Assembly: GCF_964204865.1 (NCBI RefSeq)
Contig: NC_135252.1
Coordinates: 18,497,383-18,561,382, forward strand
Reading direction: 5' to 3'
DNA length: 64,000 nucleotides
DNA from: Styela clava
Taxonomy: Eukaryota; Chordata; Ascidiacea; Stolidobranchia; Styelidae
The notes under the pieces were generated by a model. It was not told the origin of the DNA, did not search any database, and saw nothing but the letters and a program-made list of their open reading frames with translations. The translations under genes and the position numbers were made by a program. Each line of letters opens with the position of its first letter. The stretch's first letter is position 1. This document shows positions 56,195 to 64,000 of the stretch, piece by piece.

Positions 56195-58998
56195 GTGAGT
56201 ACTACTCAATACTATGAATAGTACTTTTGAAATCAATTTGGCTCGAATTAACTATTTCGAAATTATTAAGAAAGCTGAACGTTTGTTTTCGATTACGTGT
56301 TCATATGATTATCTGAAGTTGATAAACTTCGTCATATTTAGCATCTCGATCTAATTAACAGGATGAAAAACGTAGTTAATTATGTTAGAATTGCAATCAA
56401 CAACAAGCAACCAAAAAGCATAATTTCACTGTACATACTTCATTGATTTTACAGGCTTGTTAAATATCAGCAATAGAATATAAAGTAATAGACTGATTAT
56501 TTATGAGTAAAGAAAGTAGACTGGAATTTAGTTGAAGTTGCCAGGTTGGATTGCTACATCAAATAGTGTTAGCTTTTAATTTAATTTGTTAAGCTAACCT
56601 ATTCAATGAAGCAGTACACCATGGTTAGTAAGTAGAAGTGAATTCTTTATTTTACAAATTTTACATGTTCTTGCTCATCTTACTTAACTTGATTTGTATG
56701 GTTAGGAAAAATAAAGATGATTGACATGTATGATACAGAAAAATGATTATTAAAAAATAAAATGTTGCAGGATGATTTAAAACGTTATCTGACAGCAAAC
56801 ATGAAGAAGCATGCAAAAATAAAAGTAAGTAAGAACCAAAAAGTTTTATTTTCTGCTCAGAATGGATGGCAATAATATCATGCAAAAGCGTCATATTTAC
56901 TTTAGCTCTTCAGCACAGAAAACTTTTATCTATTCACCGACGCTATACTATTTTCAAATTAAAAAACTCGAGAATACCTGTTTTGGGGCTTTGTATTATA
57001 TTATTATTTTCTTTGTTATGCCATGAACCCTGGGAGATAAAATTACTTTTATTTTTGACAACATTATAAATATAAAAGATTAATTTCTTACAGTTAGTAT
57101 TAGTTTATTTCTATATTATAGTATATATATTTCATTTAAGTTATTTATATATCTGAAAAAAATTGAAGTTTCACACAAGTTCAAGTGAAGCTCTCGATCA
57201 AAGAAATCTCTATTTTAATCTCACTAATTTATCGAAGTTGGAAAGGTATAAAACTATATGAAAGTATATCAATAAAATAAAGAATTATGCATTTGCTCTA
57301 CTACGTATCTAGAAACTAAAACTAATTCTGTTCAGAATAGCGATGGCCATTTCTTTCAATCACGAATGAAACATTTCATGATATATTAGTTCATCAACAC
57401 AGAGTTGACTACTTTTTACTATTATTTTAAGCATTCTTATAGTGTTGTGACGCAAACTAACAACATAATATGAAAAACATGCATTGATATATTAGATTAT
57501 AATTCATTTTATTTTTATTCTGTTCTAGTTTTTATTTTTTTGTTTTTACTAATTGAATATTTATGATCTAATCCAAAAGAATTTATGCTTTCTCTTACAT
57601 CAGCAGCAAATTTTTGCAATCAAATTTGTCATTGATTTTAATTTTGCGACGAATAATATGGTTTCCATGTGTGGAGAATAGGTAGGCTACGCTTTAGTTA
57701 ATTTAATAAAAAAAGGATCGATTATTTAATTTATTATGATTTCATAGAGATTTTGCATAAAATTGTACCAAATATTAATTATTCTCATGACAGCAAAATT
57801 TACTCGTCACCAGAGTGGCGTTTGCTTAGTCTTGATAAATTTAGTTGTTAAACAACAAGCACAATTGCGAATAGGATCGAGTTTCTAATCTATTCTCCAA
57901 CTCCGTAAAAATGACGTCATAGGTTGAAGAACCTGATCATTTGTGGGTTAAATCTTCAAGACTTTAAGAATTTAGTAAACGAAGGAAATTGTAGGTTTTG
58001 GAATTTTTACAAACTAACCACCAATTGATGCGTGAACGTTCTTTTGTCCTGCGTTAGTTCACATGGCGTTTGGCAACAAACATTTCAAGTGCAGTATACA
58101 ATAGATCAGAATTTCAATTATTTTAGATTTTATCTCCAGAAGTTATCTAAATTTTTATTTTACCTTTTGTACTACTGAAATCTAATATTTCCTTGACTCA
58201 ATTTATATTTTAAACATTCGGCGTTGGCTTTGTTACAACAGTATATACTAGGATAATGGATTAAATTAATATACTATTAACTATATATATTAATATAGAA
58301 CGCACCAAAAAAAGTTCGATTATTTCCCAGAAATTGCTTTAAATTAGGTAATCTGTGAATGTCGAGTCGTCATATTTGGTTAAAAATGCACAATTTATTC
58401 AGTTTCTAATCAAATTTATTAATATGTATAGCGCTAGTGCTGATTTCCTAATAAGGGGTGTGTCATAAGAAGTGCGAGAAAATTATTGTTTTATATTCCT
58501 AAAAATTCATACCACAGAAATACAAAATTGTCATCTACATTTTGCAGGCGATCCTAAAAAAGGTTCTCGCTACGTAATAGTTGGCAGTTAAGCGTTTTTT
58601 TTATTCTATTTCATCTACGGCACCTTGATCTACAAATATTTTTATATAACTTTCATGCATCTATGATATAGCGTTTTTCTAATTGACGATAATTACTAAT
58701 AATTTATTTAGATTTTAAATACTCACGAAGAAAACTCTGCAGAAAAATTCTTTAGCCTTGAGCATATTTTAAATAACCTTTAATATGTTTTCTGTTCGGT
58801 TCTGTTCTTGTTTCAAATATTTATTTTTTATTTATTTATTTTATTTTTTTTCTTCAGACCTATCATTTTCCCATACATTCGACCAAAGAAATTTGGAGAT
58901 TCATGTTGAATGTAACTGTCATCATTTATGATTTCAAATTTTAAGTTGAGTATATAGATGAGGAAAACAAATCAGAATTGAGTACAAATACACTAGGA
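56195..58998. other. Non-coding
   Basis: No further exon or element identified; the frame at 56866-57069 looks like chance A/T-rich hydrophobic sequence. Confidence 0.4.
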
Positions 58999-59333
58999 CA
59001 GGGGTGTGCAACATTTTTATCGGCTGGCCAAATAATCAGCTTCAAGAACCTAACCGACCCACACAAAAAATTTAGCGGGAAAGGCAAGAGAAGAGAAAGC
59101 GACTGTCGCTTATTCTTACAGTAATAAATGCACCGGGCAAACGGTGAAAGATTTAACGCAGGCACAAGAGTAAAAAATATTGTGTATTGTTATCCACATG
59201 AGCGCCTTTAAACTTAAACTGTCGGATTACGATTTTATGCTTGATGTGAAAAAATCTGAATGTTGACAAGGACCACATTAAATGGCTTGGATGGCCGGGT
59301 TGAGGGCCGCCACCCGCTTGTTGCACACCTCTG
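58999..59333. mobile_element. Small hAT derivative
   Basis: Ends CAGGGGTGTGCAACA / TTGCACACCTCTG, GC-rich subterminal blocks (CGGCTGGCC; GGCCGGGTTGAGGGCCGCC), flanks CACTAGGA and CACTAAAA (6 of 8 bases alike, a decayed target duplication). 335 bases, no transposase. Confidence 0.75.
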
Positions 59334-62300
59334 CACTAAAATGTAAAAATTAAAAGCAAATATTTGACAGGCAAATATTTACTGAAATTTAAGAATTATC
59401 TAGAATTTAATTATTATTACTTCATATATTGGCAACATTTTACTTTAATTGTTCAAACAGCTGTTATAAATTCATACTTGTATACATTGAAAAAGTTTTT
59501 TTTTTTACTAGTGATAATGTTATTTTGATTAAACAAAGCTCAGACTAAGCGTTGGTTTGTTATCACAGAAAGTTTCAGAATCTGCTCAGTAACGTTGTCA
59601 TCATTACTAACTATTTCCCGTCACCCAATATTGTTGCCAATCTTTCTCATTCTATATAAAACGATTTTAAAATTTTGAATTATTTACTTATTTTGCGTGG
59701 GTTCATATATATATCTAATTTCACGATTGGCAACATATCTACTTCACCAATTTGCGTTTAATTTACCTTTTTCAAACAGTCTTGATGGCAGTCTTCTCGA
59801 AAATAAAAAAAAATAGCAGAAAAGTTTTAGAACGAAGTCTTAACTTAAATAAAATAAATTAATGTTTGATTTAGTTGTAAACTCCGCTCAGCTCAGTCTT
59901 AATAATCAATCATTAAATTTAGTTCTCAGCTGTGAATAAGATTCATCATTACAGAATTCATGCATGCAGGTAAAAGAATTAAATTAAAATAACGAAATTC
60001 AGAAAGCTTAACAAACTGAATAATCAGTGAAAGCGAATTAATGCCAACAAGTAGAAGTTATCAAATTCACAAGAAAAAATAATTTTTTCTGTTGTTAATT
60101 AATAGTCAACAAACACATTAGTTTGAAATTTTTAAGAGATGTTATTGTCAGAAGCTGCACTTGGTACATGAAGGTATATTATAAATTAATTTCAAATTTT
60201 ATCAATTTTATTTGCTTACTTATTGAAGGTTTTCGTGCATTTTATTTCTTTGTAACTGATCCCGGCGTTACTCCTGCAATACAAAATGTTATTAACGTTT
60301 ATCCAAAATGAAAATTGTGTAGGCTATTCGGTTCATCTCAGTTATAAGTTTTAATAATAATAAATTTCGCCTGCGTTGTTTTACGAATAAGATGCAAAAT
60401 GCTTATCAGGTATATTAGTGAAAACCTATGTTCTATTAATCTATAAAAAAAACATTCCATTTTGAAATCAGAGCAAGTTAACTAAATAATTTTGGCTGGA
60501 TTTTGTACTAACACTGTTCGCCAACGCCTATATTGACAAACAAACTCAATATTGATAAGGAAATAAAATTGTCTCAACCTAAATTAGTTCCGATTCAACC
60601 TACATGGTAGACCATGTTAAAACAGGTGAAAATTATAGCTGTATATCTATCAGTGTCCAGGGCCTTGTAAATAGTGAAAGTTCCACAACACATTATAAAA
60701 AATCTCAAATTTAAAGGAATATGAAGCATAGGTTCGATCAAGATGTCATAACTTAGAATTTCATACTTTTTCTGGAAAAGGCAGTTTTGATAGGCATGGG
60801 GTCATATTACATCGACAGACTATTGTATTACATGGACGTTAGTGCGCTTCACTTGTTTCTCGTTCCGCTTGGATCCATAGAAATTTTAAACAGAATTTAA
60901 GATGTTTAAAGAAATCTAAATTTTTGGCAGATATACATTTACAAATTTTAAAACACCTGAAAAAAATACTAATCCTAATGTCGCAATTCTACAATGCCAT
61001 GTTGATTCTATATCACTATATAGGAGTTGAAGCTAGAATTAAAATCAATCTGAAACCGAATAGTCAAATTTAATAATAATTGAAATGTTATCTTTGATCT
61101 ATTATTATTACTCAAATAATTTATTATTGTAGATAACTCATAGAAATTACAGGGTTACAACTCGGAGCAAGTTGAACATACTTTTTTTCTTAATTTTAAT
61201 GTTATGGTTGGTCAGTTTGGTCAAGCAGGTTAAATGCATAGAAAAACAAGCTGTAGTCATTTCATTTACATCCGTAAATCATAAACGTCTTTAATCAGCG
61301 TAGCTGAAGTGTATAGATATATTCTTTCAAGGAGTAATTTGTTGTGTTAATTTGGACGCGTCAAAATAGAATCCGAAACAGACACGACAAAAAAAATTTG
61401 GATAATCAAAATGATCACTAGTTTTTTTTAGCTATCGCACATATTATAAACTCAAGCTGATTTTCTTTCATTGGTGTTGTTTAGAATCTTATAAGACATG
61501 TTGCCACAAAATTTCACTCAAAATTCTACTGTATCACTTTCGAGTGAATGATCTCACTGAGTCGCAAATTTGGGGAAAAGAAACTGATTTTCAATGAACC
61601 GTATTGAAATTCAATTCCAAATCAGGTTGTAAAAGCAGCCAAAACATCACCTGGCCTTAAAGCTTCCAACTTCTAATCGAAAGGTAATAATACAAAGCTA
61701 ACTGTTTGTTCCGAAGTTTTAATATTTTCAATACTCAATAAAAGCTCACCACTTATTCATTGGCGTGCAACAATATGAGCATCATTCCTTTTTCATTTGT
61801 CCTGTATCCTGTATTTCAATAGCATCTGTAAATTTTAGCTTCTGATCAGAAATAGGACTTGGATTCTACACAATTGATGTAGCTTATTAAGATCAATCTA
61901 ATTTCTCCATTTCACGATTACACACCAAATTTTGAAAACATTGTTTTCAAATAAAACTTCGAATTTCGCTTTGTGACTGATGTAATTTCAATAGTTTTTC
62001 ACGGTTTGTATGTGATTCACTCTTTCAGGCTAAATCAAGTTTCTTTCCGATCTAACGTCTGACGTAAATGTTCATGTTTAAAATAAGTCACTGTTGAAGA
62101 ATTCTAGACCAATTTGAAGATATGAATTATGGTATTCACTAAACCGCTTCAGTTAATTGCAATGACTCAATGAAAAACATTTAAAAAAAATCTAAATTTA
62201 CTTGAAACAAAGTTCATTTTTCATCCGCAAAATCCATGGAATTGAAAACGTTTAAAAATTAATTCATGTTAGATACCTCTTCCGTAAGTTTGATTTCAGC

Positions 62301-63400
62301 AATTATACAAGACGCAAAACAATTTTCCGATAAAAAGAACAGATAATTTGATCGTTTTATAGTCCATAAAAGAGACTTTGGATGCAAAAACAAAAGTAAC
62401 AAATGTCCTTTGCCCCATAGCCATCAGCAATCATATAAATTAGCGCAATGTCCTCGTCAAATATTATATTGTCATACAATTTATTCAGAATAAAATATAA
62501 AAATACCTTCTTTGTTCTATCCTCATTCCACTTATACAATTCGGTGTATGTTCAATGTCGATGCCCTTTCGATTCGTCTATATTTATCAAGTTCTTTTTC
62601 TGAATAAAGATAAAATTTTACTAAACTAGTAAGAACAGCTGCGATTTTTCGACATTGCCTTTTGGCACCGTAGTGAGGGGAAATTTAAAATTATCGTTCT
62701 ACGTTTATCTTAAACCACTCCGACGATATTGTTGCTCAGGATATCCTCACTTATGAACTAATCTTTTGTTTACACAACAGTACTTGAGGAAAATGACATG
62801 GAAGTATTGTATTTTGTATATCGACCCTAATTAGCAACAACTGTGATTACAACTCAAATCAAAACTGATCCACTTTACTCATTCTTGCGTGTAATCATAT
62901 ACCCATTTAAATTTCACTTTATAAATTTGTTACGGAAATTAATACCAAATTAAATCTTAGAAAATAAAATATTTAGTTATAATTTTGTTCGGACATACTA
63001 ATCAGATAAACAAATTGAAATTTATATTGTATCACTATAAATTATTAGCCCATTGCTGTTGGCTATGCCCTGTACATAAACGGGAAATTTATATATTCCG
63101 TTATGAGCTTAGCTAAGCCATCTACTTCTTATGTGTTTCTGATCAAGTCAATTTCTCATATGGACAGGAAAAAGTTTTTTTTATCCGATGTGCGTCAAAT
63201 TATATTATGTTTGTTATAACAAATTTTGGATCCGCAATTGACCAATTTAACCAATTTTTAACTGACACCAAAAATACAACAATCATGCAAATTAATCGTT
63301 TTAATAGTAACCACATTCAGATTTCTATTCTTAAATGTTTTTATAAAATATTTGCATTTTTGCATATGAGAGCAATTTATTTCTAATAAAACATAAAATT
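59334..63400. other. Non-coding
   Basis: A/T-rich. A frame at 60123-60311 is open but has no supporting context. Nothing recognised. Confidence 0.4.
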
Positions 63401-63410
63401 TGTCTTACCT

Positions 63411-63570
63411 CATTGTTCATAGTATATTCTTGTCGTAATCGCAAGATTTTTTTTGTCTTGTGATTCTCACACCATTCGAAATTACCTTCTGTCGCCTGAT
63501 CTGACGTATGTAAAATAACCCGTTTTATTTTGGGGACGAAACTACAAAATGAACAAGTGCGGTAGACCAT
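63411..63570 (-). CDS. Candidate coding exon, unknown gene
   Basis: On the minus strand an ATG at 63570 opens 53 codons (MVYRTCSFCSFVPKIKR..., FEWCENHKTKKILRLRQ) that reach a consensus donor GAG|GTAAGA at 63411/63410. Two CxxC/CxxH-like spacings (CSFC; CENH) are visible. No domain recognised and no partner exon proven, so this is tentative. Confidence 0.3.
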
Positions 63571-64000
63571 ATCTCCCCATTGTTACCGACGCGTAACTGT
63601 GCCTTTATTTTGGACAGAAATAATTGCTCTTTATCATGCATGGGGTATAGAGTAACCTTCTTTTAAATGGTCGTTATTATGTAGCCCACGTATATCGGTT
63701 CTTGAATTACTCACAATAGGTTCGGTTAGAGATTTAAAGTGAGAGAATAATTGTGACCCAAATTTCAGACAGGTAGTTAAGTACTTAGGGATAAATCGAG
63801 TCACAAAAATTGCGCAATCAATTGTAACCGCCAGGTTTATCATACTCGGTTAGATTTTATTGCCCTTTTTGATGTCCATTTTAATTTAGTTTGACTCAAT
63901 ATATATGCACTGTATGTTATCGACAAACGATATATTTATTTAGGCTCTATCTTCTAAAATTATTCTCAAATTTGTGATCATATCAAGATTTAAATTTGAT
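63571..64000. other. Non-coding to window end
   Basis: Nothing recognised; the minus-strand frame 63843-63634 has no supporting context. Confidence 0.35.

Noticed and set aside
1-64000. CRISPR arrays, tRNA or rRNA genes, bacterial operons
   Set aside because: None seen; the tandem repeats present have no spacer structure and the genes have spliceosomal introns.

Overview
This is eukaryotic DNA: about two-thirds A+T, short introns with GT-AG ends, mostly single-digit-kb genes separated by transposon debris. The gene content (a tandem family of secreted fibrinogen-related-domain, FReD, proteins) and the style of the repeats suggest an ascidian tunicate or a similar marine invertebrate; the species call is an inference. 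No RNA gene, operon, CRISPR array or prokaryotic feature was seen.

Layout. 1-42 kb is a FReD cluster, all on the + strand. Its repeating unit is a pair: an 'A' gene, a spacer with a minisatellite, and a 'B' gene. The pair occurs three times: A1 (5' end lost at the window edge, to 3227) with B1 (7172-9018, cut off in exon 6); A2 (22388-26397) with B2 (28116-31995); and A3 (a remnant, 33579-34054) with B3 (36982-40877). A more divergent FReD pseudogene, C (9966-14011), follows B1. Only B2 and B3 read intact from signal peptide to stop (9 exons, 406 aa each). A1 and A2 share a Gly-to-TGA stop at the start of the FReD. A full gene is: signal-peptide exon, short linker exon, a 16-nt microexon, two Thr/Ser/Asp-rich stalk exons, and four FReD exons. 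B2 and B3 are nearly identical through exon 8, but the last exon, which carries the Ca2+ loop and binding pocket, differs at about one residue in five. These would be secreted lectin-like recognition proteins; their role (immunity, allorecognition or gamete recognition) is not visible in the sequence.

The second family is an intron-containing alpha/beta-hydrolase-like protein with a C-H-S-N-G nucleophile-elbow motif: H1 (+, 17748-19268), H3 pseudogene (-, 42956-44570) and H2 (-, 47275-49621). H1 and H2 have three exons; exons 2 and 3 are of identical length in both genes. Parts resemble, from memory, a chlamydial hydrolase-like family (DUF687), which would need a search to test.

Mobile DNA is abundant: a hAT element with a second hAT nested in it (both with perfect 8-bp target duplications), several smaller hAT derivatives, an ORF1-only non-LTR retroelement with a poly(A) tail, fold-back MITEs, and a 407-bp element with microsatellite core present in A2 but absent from A1, giving a clean empty site. 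From about 52.4 kb to the end there is no clear gene, apart from isolated candidate exons at 56061-56194 and 63411-63570.
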